From NCBI GenBank assembly GCA_963819715.1, contig CAWFXE010000005.1:1-24250 (forward strand): DNA of 24,250 bases, in the 5' to 3' direction. Of the stretch, positions 7,208 to 14,185 are shown piece after piece. Origin of the DNA: DASUPK01 sp963819715. Lineage in GTDB: Bacteria; Actinomycetota; Thermoleophilia; Solirubrobacterales; 70-9. How positions within the stretch are numbered: position 1 is the stretch's first letter; each line of letters begins with the position of its first letter. The notes under the pieces are model-generated. The model was given only the letters and a program-made list of their open reading frames with translations. It made no database searches and was not told the origin of the DNA. A program made the position numbers and the translations under genes.

Positions 7208-8614
7208 ATGTCTCCGGCAGGAGATGATCGGCCGCCCAAGCGGTCCGGGGGATCCGAGGGCGGAGGCAAGCCCGACGAGCCCAAGAAGCCCGGCGGGTCC
7301 GGGGCCTCAGGCGAGCGCGAAGGCGGGAAGAAGCCCGAGTACACGATCTACGGTCGCAGCGGGCGCAGTGCCCGTAGCGGTCAGAAGCGCTCGGCTCCGC
7401 GCGAGAAACCCGCGGCCGACAAGGCAGGAAAGCAGCCGAGGGATCCCGGCGAGAAGCCGCCCTACCGGGTCTATCGCTCCCGCCCCAGCCTGCGGGACCG
7501 GATCCGCAAGCCGAGCCTCGAAAGCATCCGGAGCGGCGGCGACCGGGGAGGCATCCGCGGCTTCTTCTCGAGGCTCACCGGCGGCAAGCGGCCCTGGCTG
7601 CGCTGGGTGCTCATCGCGATCGTCGGCTGGCTGCTGCTCAGCTTCATCAGCTTCGCGATCTCCGCCCAGATCCAGAAGGGCAAGCTCCCGCAGTCGGCCA
7701 AGGACGCGCTCAAGGGCGGGCCCGCGGTGCTGGCGGGACAGAACATCCTCATCCTGGGCGGCGACCGTCGCGGCAAGACCCAGCACAACGCCAACGGCAG
7801 CGAGGGCCAGGGGCCGCCGCGTGCCGACACGATCATGGTGCTGCACGCGTCGCTCACCTCGTTCCGCAAGCTCTCCATCCCCCGGGACAGCTACGCGGCG
7901 ATCCCGAACTGCGGCGAGCAGAAGATCAACGCCTCCCTCGCCTGCAACACCCGCAGCACCAATGGGAACCCGGCCGAGACCATCAAGACCGTCGAGAACT
8001 TCCTCGGGATCGACGTCAACCACATCGTGATCGTCGATTTCGACGGTTTCGCCGACTTCATCAACACGCTCGGCGGGGTGACCATCGACGTGCCCGGCGA
8101 TCCGAACAAGAAGAAGGGCGCCGTGGTCTGCGGCGACGTCGACGGTGGCAAGAAGCAGGGCGGCGTCTCCCTCAAGCTGCCGCCGGGCGAGGTCACCCTG
8201 GAGGGGGACAAGGCTCTCGCCTATGCCCGAATCAGACACAACAACTGCGATCCATCGGAGGACGACCGCGACCGCGCCGCCCGCCAGCAGCAGGTCCTCG
8301 ACGGGATCAAGGGTCGGCTGACCAGCATCACCCGCTTTCCCTACAACTTCATCAAGGGCCCGTTCATCGGCTGGGACGCGCCCAAGGCCTTCATCAGCGA
8401 TATGGGCGGGTTCACCCTCCCGCAAGTGGCGATCGCGGCGATCCTCGGCGGCAACGGATCGACGAACGTGCTCGGCGGCACCGGCGGCCATAGCCAGGCG
8501 AGCAGCGGACCTGGCGGCAGCCTGTTCATCCCGCAGGGCGCCTGCGAGGACGCGGTCAAGAAGCTGATCGGGGGCGATCCCCCGCACCGCCCGGCCTGCT
8601 CGCCGGGGTCCTGA
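7208..8614 (+). CDS. LytR-CpsA-Psr (LCP) family cell-wall glycopolymer transferase
   Basis: 468 aa. The N-terminal 130 residues are cytoplasmic, Gly/Pro/Lys/Arg-rich and low-complexity, with two similar Tyr motifs (EYTIYGRSG and PYRVYRSRP). One membrane helix follows (about 130-153, WVLIAIVGWLLLSFISFAIS), then the extracellular LCP catalytic domain. LCP landmarks are visible: ILILGGDRR (about 180-188), RADTIMVLH, SIPRDSY (223-229), DFDGFADFINTLGGV and YARIRHNNCDPSEDDRDR, which holds the conserved Arg/Asp residues that bind the polyprenyl-pyrophosphate substrate. LCP enzymes attach wall polymers such as teichoic acid or arabinogalactan precursors to peptidoglycan. The C-terminus has a Gly/Ser-rich stretch and a late cysteine pair. 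There is no clear Shine-Dalgarno; an AT-rich patch (7191-7205) sits just before the ATG. Confidence 0.93.
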   Translation: MSPAGDDRPPKRSGGSEGGGKPDEPKKPGGSGASGEREGGKKPEYTIYGRSGRSARSGQKRSAPREKPAADKAGKQPRDPGEKPPYRVYRSRPSLRDRIRKPSLESIRSGGDRGGIRGFFSRLTGGKRPWLRWVLIAIVGWLLLSFISFAISAQIQKGKLPQSAKDALKGGPAVLAGQNILILGGDRRGKTQHNANGSEGQGPPRADTIMVLHASLTSFRKLSIPRDSYAAIPNCGEQKINASLACNTRSTNGNPAETIKTVENFLGIDVNHIVIVDFDGFADFINTLGGVTIDVPGDPNKKKGAVVCGDVDGGKKQGGVSLKLPPGEVTLEGDKALAYARIRHNNCDPSEDDRDRAARQQQVLDGIKGRLTSITRFPYNFIKGPFIGWDAPKAFISDMGGFTLPQVAIAAILGGNGSTNVLGGTGGHSQASSGPGGSLFIPQGACEDAVKKLIGGDPPHRPACSPGS

Positions 8615-8650
8615 TCATCGAACTGGTTGTTCCGCGCTCGAGCATCGCAC

Positions 8651-8686
8651 GGGCCGCGCCTGACGGCGCGCCCTCGCATCAACCCC
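8651..8686. repeat. Dispersed hairpin repeat, family B copy 1
   Basis: A GC hairpin (CGCGCC / GGCGCG around TGAC, flanked by GGG and CCC) is followed by TCGCATCAAC. It lies in the 75-base gap between the convergent LCP and FmdB genes. Closely similar elements occur at 22142 and 24202, with the stem kept despite sequence differences. It may terminate transcription on both strands, but no T-tract follows. Confidence 0.6.
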
Positions 8687-8689
8687 CGA

Positions 8690-9019
8690 TTACGAGCTGG
8701 TGGTCGCCTTGTCCGACCCGCTCGAATCGGACTTCTTCGAGCTCGACTCGGAGCCCGAGGAGTCCGAGGAGCCCGAGGAGTCCGAGTCGGAGCCGGAATC
8801 ACCGGACGGGGACTCCCCGTCCTTGTTCGCACCGGCCTTGCCCTTGGCGGCATAGTCGGTCGAGTAGAAGCCGGATCCCTTGAAGTGGACCGCGACCGGA
8901 TGGAAGACACGCTCGACCGGAGCGCCGCATACCTCGCAGGTCTCAGCGGGATCGTCGGACATGCTCTGGATCACCTCGAAGCTGTGACCGTTGAGGCAGC
9001 GGTACTCGTAGATCGGCAT
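8690..9019 (-). CDS. FmdB-family zinc-ribbon protein with Ser/Asp-rich tail
   Basis: 109 aa. It starts MPIYEYRC, the standard FmdB/CxxC_CXXC_SSSS opening, which fixes the start at 9019 although the frame is open further upstream. The zinc ribbon has Cys8 and then His12 (CLNGH) where most members have CxxC; the second knuckle is CEVC (Cys28, Cys31). After a conserved FKGSGFYSTDY segment the protein ends in about 45 residues of almost only Ser, Asp, Gly, Glu and Lys, which must be disordered and acidic. Function in the family is poorly defined (putative regulatory or metal-handling protein). No Shine-Dalgarno is visible; a -10-like TACCCT (9035-9030) lies 10 bases before the ATG, suggesting a very short leader. 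It is divergent from glyS. Confidence 0.88.
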   Translation of the reverse strand: MPIYEYRCLNGHSFEVIQSMSDDPAETCEVCGAPVERVFHPVAVHFKGSGFYSTDYAAKGKAGANKDGESPSGDSGSDSDSSGSSDSSGSESSSKKSDSSGSDKATTSS

Positions 9020-9074
9020 CGGAGGCAAGAGGGTAGTGGGCGGCGTCTCCGCGCACCGCACGCGAGCCGCCGAC

Positions 9075-9160
9075 ACCAGGTCGTGACCGCAGTGGCCGCC
9101 CATCAGACGTCGCCACGGGGCTTCGCCCTTCGCTCCAAGATGGAGCGGCCTGGCAGTCAC
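9075..9160. repeat. Dispersed intergenic repeat, family A, diverged copy 3
   Basis: This stretch aligns along nearly its whole length with the 84-bp unit at 11968-12137. It shares ACCAGG, GACCG, GGCCGCCC, the 18-base core GGGCTTCGCCCTTCGCTCC minus one base, then GCGGCCT and GGCAGTCAC, with small indels between. It fills most of the fmdB-glyS divergent gap and ends 13 bases before the glyS start, so it lies in or next to the glyS promoter. Confidence 0.65.
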
Positions 9161-9166
9161 TACTCT
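9161..9166 (+). promoter_or_regulatory. Candidate -10 element of glyS (leaderless)
   Basis: TACTCT fits the actinobacterial -10 pattern TAnnnT and ends 7 bases before the glyS ATG, so transcription would begin at or next to the start codon. No Shine-Dalgarno precedes the ATG, consistent with a leaderless message. No convincing -35 is seen. The upstream bases belong to repeat A copy 3. Confidence 0.35.
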
Positions 9167-9173
9167 GGCGCCC

Positions 9174-10544
9174 ATGGCCGAGGTGACCCTCGACGAGATC
9201 GTCGCGCTGTGCAAGCGGCGCGGCTTCATCCTTCCGGCATCGGAGATCTACGGCGGGTTCCGCAACACCTACGACTACGGGCACTACGGGGTCCTCCTCA
9301 AGAACAACGTCAAGAACGAGTGGTGGCGCGCGATGCTGCAGGAGCGCGACGACATCGTCGCGCTCGACTCGGCGATCATCCAGAACCCCAAGGTCTGGGA
9401 GGCCTCGGGCCACCTCGCGGGTTTCAGCGATCCCCTCGTTCAGTGCCTCGGCGAGTGCAAGAAGCGCTGGCGGGCGGACGATCTGCGCGATCAGCAGCTC
9501 GGCGCCGAGGACGCGGAGGGCGAGATCCGCTGTCCGGAGTGCGGGGGCGAGCTCTCCGAGCCGCGCCAGTTCAATCTGATGTTCGAGACGAACGTCGGTC
9601 CCGTTCAGGACGAGTCCCACAAGGCCTACCTGCGGCCCGAGACCGCCCAGGGGATCTTCATCAACTTCAAGAACGTGTTGCAGTTCTCGCGCAAGAAGCC
9701 ACCCTTCGGCATCGCCCAGATCGGCAAGTCCTTCCGCAACGAGATCACCCCCGGCAACTTCATCTTCCGGACTCTCGAGTTCGAGCAGATGGAGATGGAG
9801 TTCTTCGTCCCTCCCGCCGACGCCCCCGAATGGCACGAGCGCTGGATGGAGGAGCGGATGCGCTGGTACACCGACCTGGGCATCCGGGCCGACCAGCTCC
9901 GCCTGCGCGCCCACGGCCCGGATGAGCTTTCGCACTACTCCAGCGCCACCTCCGATGTCGAGTACCTCTTCCCGATGGGCTGGTCCGAGCTCGAGGGGAT
10001 CGCCAACCGCGGCGACTTCGACCTCACCCAGCACGCCAAGTTCTCCGGCGAAAAGCTCGAGTACGTCGACTCCGCCACCGGCGACCGCTACGTCCCGCAC
10101 GTGATCGAGCCGGCGGCTGGGGTCGACCGCGCGATGCTCTCCTTCATGGTCGATGGCTACGACACCGAGGAGGTCGAGGGCCGCCAGCGCACGGTGCTGA
10201 GGCTCCACCCACGCCTTGCCCCGGTGAAGGTCGCCGTCCTACCGCTGGTCAACAAGGACGGTCAGCCCGAGAAGGCGCGCGAGATCTACGAGGAGCTGCG
10301 CGTGCTGATGCCGGCCGAGTACGACAGCGGCGGCTCGATCGGCAAGCGCTATCGCCGCCAGGACGAGATCGGCACCCCCTGGGGCATCACCGTCGATCAC
10401 CAGACCATGGACGACGAGACCGTCACGCTCCGCGACCGCGACTCGCTCGACCAGTCGCGGGTTCCGATCTCCGCGGCGGCCGAGGAGCTCACCCGCCGCC
10501 TGGGCGAGCCCTGGACCTCGCCGAAGCTGGGCGCGGCGGCCTAG
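9174..10544 (+). CDS. glyS: Glycyl-tRNA synthetase (dimeric, eukaryote/archaea-like type)
   Basis: 456 aa class IIa synthetase that charges tRNA-Gly. It is the single-chain alpha2 form used by actinobacteria, not the alpha2beta2 GlyQ/GlyS form. Visible landmarks: the N-terminal FRNTYDYGHYGVLLKNNVK, a zinc-binding insertion (CLGEC near residues 90-95, CPEC near 122-125), RPETAQGIFINF, motif 2 FRNEITPGNFIFRTLEFEQ with the following MEMEFF, motif 3 EPAAGVDRAML, and a C-terminal anticodon-binding domain starting LAPVKVAVLPL with GGSIGKRYRRQDEIGTPWG. Length is as expected. The ATG start begins MAEVTLDEIVALCKRRGF, a typical opening. The gene is divergent from fmdB and preceded by repeat A copy 3. 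Confidence 0.97.
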   Translation: MAEVTLDEIVALCKRRGFILPASEIYGGFRNTYDYGHYGVLLKNNVKNEWWRAMLQERDDIVALDSAIIQNPKVWEASGHLAGFSDPLVQCLGECKKRWRADDLRDQQLGAEDAEGEIRCPECGGELSEPRQFNLMFETNVGPVQDESHKAYLRPETAQGIFINFKNVLQFSRKKPPFGIAQIGKSFRNEITPGNFIFRTLEFEQMEMEFFVPPADAPEWHERWMEERMRWYTDLGIRADQLRLRAHGPDELSHYSSATSDVEYLFPMGWSELEGIANRGDFDLTQHAKFSGEKLEYVDSATGDRYVPHVIEPAAGVDRAMLSFMVDGYDTEEVEGRQRTVLRLHPRLAPVKVAVLPLVNKDGQPEKAREIYEELRVLMPAEYDSGGSIGKRYRRQDEIGTPWGITVDHQTMDDETVTLRDRDSLDQSRVPISAAAEELTRRLGEPWTSPKLGAAA

Positions 10545-10785
10545 TCAGTCGTAGTTGGGCTTGTAGCCGCGTAGCCGCCCGACGGCGGCGAGCAGCGGCA
10601 GCGACGCCTTCTGCACCGCGACCGGCGGCGAGCCGGCCCAGGAGCGCCCATTCGTCGCCTTCGAGGTGACGAAGATCTGGAGCAGCGGCACCTCATCCTG
10701 GTCATTGGCCGTCCGCTCTCGGTGAGGTGGTGGACGTAGGCCTCCGCGTGTAGCGCTTGCCGACCTCGAGCACCCGGCCACCCTA
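10545..10785 (-). pseudogene. Remnant of a cupin-like protein (C-terminal end, frameshifted)
   Basis: The last 50 codons (stop at 10545) read cleanly and end SPPVAVQKASLPLLAAVGRL then RGYKPNYD. This resembles the C-terminal tail of small cupin proteins (PP..VQ-A-[LF]..LA-[AP]-[LV]-GR). Upstream the sense is in other frames: EAYVHHLTESGRP in a second frame (junction near 10705-10712) and VLEVGKRYT in a third (junction near 10740-10750). Two frame changes within about 60 bases, and no cupin barrel upstream because the MFS gene begins there, make this a truncated remnant. The family assignment is by eye and moderate; sequencing indels could explain the frame changes but not the missing 5' half. 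Confidence 0.45.
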
Positions 10786-10813
10786 TCCGCCCGTTCCGGT
10801 ACAAGCCAACCCC

Positions 10814-12004
10814 GTGAGCGCCCGACGCGGCATCGGCGTTTTCCTCCTCGCCGCGGCGATCACCGGCTGGAACTGCGGCAACGTCGGTCCGGTCGTCGGC
10901 TCGCTGACCCGCGCCTTCGACATCGGCCTGGGCGAGGTCGGATTGCTCTCGGGCACCTTCTTCTTCGCCGGTTCGGCCGTCGGCAGCCTGGTGGGAGCCG
11001 CTCTGGCGCGCCGGATCCGGGTCCTCTCGGGAATCTGGGCGAGCTGCCTGCTCTCGGTGGCAGGCAACCTGCTGTTTGCGGCGGGCGACAGCGTCGCGGT
11101 CCTGGCGGCCGGCCGCGTGCTCGCCGGCCTGGCCTTCGGACTGGCGGCCGTCTTCATCCCTACCTATGCCCGGGTGATCGGGGGCGTGAAAATGGTCGGG
11201 TTGTTCGGGGCAGGGCTCACGCTCGGCGTCGCCGCGGCCCTCTTGATCGGGAGCGTGCTGGAGGGGGCGGGCGTCGACTGGCGGGTGGCTTTCGTGATCA
11301 CGGCCGCGCTCGCCGCAATCGCCCTGCCGATCCTGCCCAATGAGCCGATGCAGGTCCCGCGAGCGGCGTCCGAGGGCGAGGGGCTGGCCCGGGAGGCGCT
11401 CGGAAATCAGGCCTGGTGGCGGGTGCAGCTGCTCGGCATCGCCACTCTCAATCTCCCGTTGATCGTGGGGGCCTGGCTCGTGCACTACCTGATCACCGGC
11501 TACGGGGTTTCCGCGGCTCTCGCCGGCGCGATCTCATTCGCGCTCTTCGGGATCTCGGCCGTGGTGCGCGATGTCGCGGGGCGCATGACGGCCGCCGGGG
11601 CCGGCGCGTCGATGCTGGTGATCGTGGGCCTCGGCGTCGGCGCCGCGGGCCTGGTGCTGCTCGGCCAGGGCAGCTCGGCCGGTGTGGCGCTGGTCTCCGT
11701 GGCGTTGATGGGAGTAGGACTCTCCCTGCCGTATCCGCTCTATTACGACGAGGCGGAGCGAGTTCTGCCCGACCGCCCGGTCGGATCCCTCGGCCTGATG
11801 CAGGTCGGGGCGGGGCTCTTCCCGATCCCGGTGATCCCGCTGTTCGGGGCGGCGCTGGCGTCCGGGGATGCGGACCTGGCCTTCGCCGCGCTGGCGGCTT
11901 TCGCCCTCCTCACCCTGTTGCTCAACGCGCGTCCGCCGGTTCCGCCTGATGTCCCGGCTCCGGCGGGGTCACCAGGCGCGACCGCCGACGGCCGCCCGAC
12001 ATAA
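10814..12004 (+). CDS. Major facilitator superfamily transporter (cyanate/CynX-like group)
   Basis: About 396 aa from the GTG at 10814, chosen because the frame upstream (from 10757) is Pro-rich and lies inside the cupin remnant, whereas SARRGIGVFLLAAAITGW starts the first membrane helix. About twelve hydrophobic helices are visible. After helix 2 the loop ALARRIRVLSG stands where MFS proteins carry the G-x-x-x-D-R/K-x-G-R motif, in reduced form. A charged central loop (PNEPMQVPRAASEGEGLARE) separates the two halves. The substrate is unknown; the compact size and NVGPVVGSLTRAFD opening recall CynX/NimT-like exporters. The last eleven residues (SPGATADGRPT) are encoded by copy 1 of the 84-bp repeat, so the original C-terminus may have been replaced. 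No Shine-Dalgarno is evident. Confidence 0.82.
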   Translation: MSARRGIGVFLLAAAITGWNCGNVGPVVGSLTRAFDIGLGEVGLLSGTFFFAGSAVGSLVGAALARRIRVLSGIWASCLLSVAGNLLFAAGDSVAVLAAGRVLAGLAFGLAAVFIPTYARVIGGVKMVGLFGAGLTLGVAAALLIGSVLEGAGVDWRVAFVITAALAAIALPILPNEPMQVPRAASEGEGLAREALGNQAWWRVQLLGIATLNLPLIVGAWLVHYLITGYGVSAALAGAISFALFGISAVVRDVAGRMTAAGAGASMLVIVGLGVGAAGLVLLGQGSSAGVALVSVALMGVGLSLPYPLYYDEAERVLPDRPVGSLGLMQVGAGLFPIPVIPLFGAALASGDADLAFAALAAFALLTLLLNARPPVPPDVPAPAGSPGATADGRPT

Positions 12005-12051
12005 GTCGCTTCGGGCTTCGCCCTTCGCTCCTGAAGCGTGCGGCCTTGCGG
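11968..12051. repeat. Repeat family A, tandem copy 1 (84 bp)
   Basis: This unit is identical to 12054-12137. It starts GTCACCAGGCG, encodes the end of the MFS transporter including its TAA stop (12002-12004), and then holds a nested inverted repeat: CGCTTC (12007-12012) with GAAGCG (12033-12038), and inside it GGGC-TTC-GCCC. It ends CGGCCTTGCGG. Confidence 0.9.
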
Positions 12052-12053
12052 CA

Positions 12054-12137
12054 GTCACCAGGCGCGACCGCCGACGGCCGCCCGACATAAGTCGCTTCGG
12101 GCTTCGCCCTTCGCTCCTGAAGCGTGCGGCCTTGCGG
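12054..12137. repeat. Repeat family A, tandem copy 2 (84 bp)
   Basis: Second identical 84-bp unit, two bases (CA) after copy 1, giving a period of 86. It ends 3 bases before the stop codon of the convergent TetR gene. Together the copies fill the whole convergent gap and could act as a structured transcription end for both genes. Confidence 0.9.
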
Positions 12138-12140
12138 TCG

Positions 12141-12794
12141 CTAACCCTCCCAGCGCTGTCCCTGGCTGATTCGCTCCTGGCCGATCCAGGCGAAGTCCAT
12201 CGCGGCCTGCACGACCTCCTCCTTCGGCACCTTCCGGTGCAGGTCCCACCAGTCCGCCAGTGACTGCATCGCGCCCACCATCTGCTGGGCGATCATCTCC
12301 ACCATCTGCGGCAGCTTCGGGAAGTCGAGCCCCTTCCGCTCGGCCTCCTCGCTCATCAGCTGGGCGATCGCGGCGGCAACCTCGTCGCGCAGGCGGTCGA
12401 GCCGGACGGCGACGTCCGGGTCGCCCGCATTGCGGAACATGATCCGCCAGGCGCCGCGCCGCTCCTCGACGAAGCCGAAGAAGGCCTCGAGCCCGGCTCG
12501 CATCCGCGGCTCTCCCGGTTCGGCGCCCGCGACGGCCCCCGCGATCCGCTCGACGAGCTCGTGTACGTGCATCTCGAGCATCGCCACGTAGAGCTCGCGC
12601 TTGGACGAGAAGTGCTCATAGAGCAGGGCTTTGGAGACCCCGGCCCGGTCCGCGACCGAGTCGAGCGAGGTCTCGTGGTAGCCGGTGTCGGCGAACGCAC
12701 TCCGGGCCGCGTCGAGAATCGCCGCGCGGCGATCGACGGCGCTCATCCGCGACCGCGTGCCCGGCTCCCTCTTTCTCTGTGTGATCGACGTCAC
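12141..12794 (-). CDS. TetR-family transcriptional regulator
   Basis: 217 aa from the GTG at 12794, or 201 aa from the ATG at 12746 (MSAVDRRAAILDAARSAF), which better fits the usual TetR opening; neither has a strong Shine-Dalgarno. The helix-turn-helix is SLDSVADRAGVSKALLYEHFSSKRELY. The ligand domain is helical, contains WRIMFRNAGDPDVAVRL, and ends in DFAWIGQERISQGQRWEG. The 12794 start lies next to a perfect palindrome at 12800-12821, placing the operator over its own promoter and that of the divergent R2lox-SCP2 gene. Many TetR repressors of this layout control the divergent gene and sense an acyl-CoA or lipid; that ligand class is an inference from the neighbour. Confidence 0.93.
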   Translation of the reverse strand: MTSITQRKREPGTRSRMSAVDRRAAILDAARSAFADTGYHETSLDSVADRAGVSKALLYEHFSSKRELYVAMLEMHVHELVERIAGAVAGAEPGEPRMRAGLEAFFGFVEERRGAWRIMFRNAGDPDVAVRLDRLRDEVAAAIAQLMSEEAERKGLDFPKLPQMVEMIAQQMVGAMQSLADWWDLHRKVPKEEVVQAAMDFAWIGQERISQGQRWEG

Positions 12795-12799
12795 AGTAC

Positions 12800-12821
12800 T
12801 AACTGACTGGTCAGTCAGTTA
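12800..12821. promoter_or_regulatory. Perfect palindromic TetR operator
   Basis: Ten-base arms TAACTGACTG and CAGTCAGTTA match perfectly around a two-base GT spacer. The palindrome lies between the divergent TetR and R2lox-SCP2 genes. On the plus strand it directly precedes and abuts a -10-like TATAAG (about 12823-12828), so bound repressor would block RNA polymerase for the oxidase gene. The GTG start of the regulator is 6 bases away on the other side. Palindromes built on TGACTGGTCAGTCA-like cores are common TetR targets. Confidence 0.85.
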
Positions 12822-12898
12822 CTATAAGGCTTGATTCGGCGGCGGTGTGTTCGTAACCGCCGGATGCGAACCGGGAAGACGAGAGGACGGAGGCACCG

Positions 12899-14185
12899 AT
12901 GTCGGTCGCACAGCAGAACATCGCCGGTCAGATCACCTATGACGATCTCTACCGCCGCTGGGAGGAGGGCAACTGGAAGGCGATGGAGCTCGACTTCACC
13001 CAGGACAAGCAGGCCTGGAAGTCCCTCTCGGAGATCCAGCGGCGCTCCGCCATGTGGGTCTACTCGATGTTCTTCTACGGCGAGGATGCGGTCGCCGACG
13101 GCCTCTCCCCCTACATCGAGGCGGCCCCCAAGGAGGAGCAGAAGTACTTCCTCGCCACCCAGCAGGTCGACGAGGCCCGCCACGCCGTCTTCTTCTACCG
13201 CTTCTTCAAGGAGGTCATCGGCATCGACGGGGACATTGCCACCGGCCTCGAGGCGACCCTGCCGGAGCTCGGCTGGGGCTACCGCAACGTCTTCGCGCGG
13301 CTCGAGCGGATGGTCGACGAGCTTCACACCGACCGTTCCCTCCCCAAGTTCGCCCAGGCGATCACGCTCTACCACATGGTCATCGAGGCGACGATGGCCC
13401 AGCCGACCCAGCACTTCATCGAGGACTTCTTCGTCAAAGAGGGCACGATGCCCGGGTTCAGCGCGGGGATGGAGAAGGTCTCGCGGGACGAGCAGCGCCA
13501 CATCGGCTTCGGGGTCAAGGTCCTCTCGGAGCTGTTCGCCGAGTCCGACGAGTGCAAGGCCGCGGCCTCCGAGATCCTCAGGGAGGTCCTGCCGTACGTG
13601 ACCGGGATCTTCGTGCCGCCCAACTGGGACGAGCGCTACACGACCGAGTACGGCTTCACCATCGCCGAGCTCTACGCCTGGGGCATGCGCTCGGTCGAGC
13701 AGAAGTGGCGGGCGACCGGATATCCACTCGCCGAGCACCCGCCCGGCATCTACCCATTCGACCCGGAGATGGGCTACGACGAGCGCGCCGAGCGGCAGAT
13801 CAAGCTGCTCCGCGCCGGCGTGCTCGGTGCGCCCAACGGCAAGCCGCAGGCGAACCCCGAGGTCGAGGAGATCCTCTTCGACGTGATCGCGCGGTCCGCC
13901 CACACCGATGCCGTCGACCGCCCGGTGACGATCCAGTGGCGCTTCGAGGACGCTGAGCCCTGGCACGTGCGAATCGACAACGGCTCGACAAGCTCGGCTC
14001 CCGGCCTGGCTGAGAAGCCGGACGTCACCCTGCGGACGACCTGGGCGGACTGGATCGACGTCTCGGTGCGGGGCCAGGACGCCCGTCGCGCGATGCTGCG
14101 CCGCAAGATCAAGCCGCGCGGCTCGCTGCGACAGCTGGCACGGATGCCGAAGATCTTCCCGCCTCGGCCGTCGCCGATCGAATAG
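12899..14185 (+). CDS. R2-like ligand-binding oxidase (R2lox) fused to an SCP2 lipid-binding domain
   Basis: 428 aa. Residues 1-310 are a ferritin-like ribonucleotide-reductase-R2-type domain with six metal ligands: Glu62 (YGEDAV), Glu92 and His95 (DEARH), Glu163 (VIEATMAQP), Glu198 and His201 (DEQRH). The spacing Glu163-Glu198-His201 equals that of Mycobacterium R2lox (167-202-205). Val65 and Tyr158 sit where R2lox forms its Val-Tyr ether crosslink (three residues after the first Glu, five before the fourth ligand). R2lox binds a mixed Mn/Fe centre and a long-chain fatty acid. Residues about 325-420 are an SCP2-type domain: VTIQWRFEDAEPWHVRID, KPDVTLRTTWADWIDVSVRG, KIKPRGSLRQLARMPKIF. The natural reading is an oxidase acting on a lipid held by its own carrier domain; substrate unknown. 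A strong GGAGG lies 5 bases before the ATG. Expression is probably under the divergent TetR. Confidence 0.88.
   Translation: MSVAQQNIAGQITYDDLYRRWEEGNWKAMELDFTQDKQAWKSLSEIQRRSAMWVYSMFFYGEDAVADGLSPYIEAAPKEEQKYFLATQQVDEARHAVFFYRFFKEVIGIDGDIATGLEATLPELGWGYRNVFARLERMVDELHTDRSLPKFAQAITLYHMVIEATMAQPTQHFIEDFFVKEGTMPGFSAGMEKVSRDEQRHIGFGVKVLSELFAESDECKAAASEILREVLPYVTGIFVPPNWDERYTTEYGFTIAELYAWGMRSVEQKWRATGYPLAEHPPGIYPFDPEMGYDERAERQIKLLRAGVLGAPNGKPQANPEVEEILFDVIARSAHTDAVDRPVTIQWRFEDAEPWHVRIDNGSTSSAPGLAEKPDVTLRTTWADWIDVSVRGQDARRAMLRRKIKPRGSLRQLARMPKIFPPRPSPIE

Noticed and set aside
9020..9173. T-box or other tRNA-sensing leader for glyS
   Set aside because: No T-box core sequence or specifier stem. The region is explained by repeat A, and the start looks leaderless.
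11968..12137. Possible CRISPR array
   Set aside because: Only two units of 84 bp with a 2-base gap; no spacers and no cas genes.
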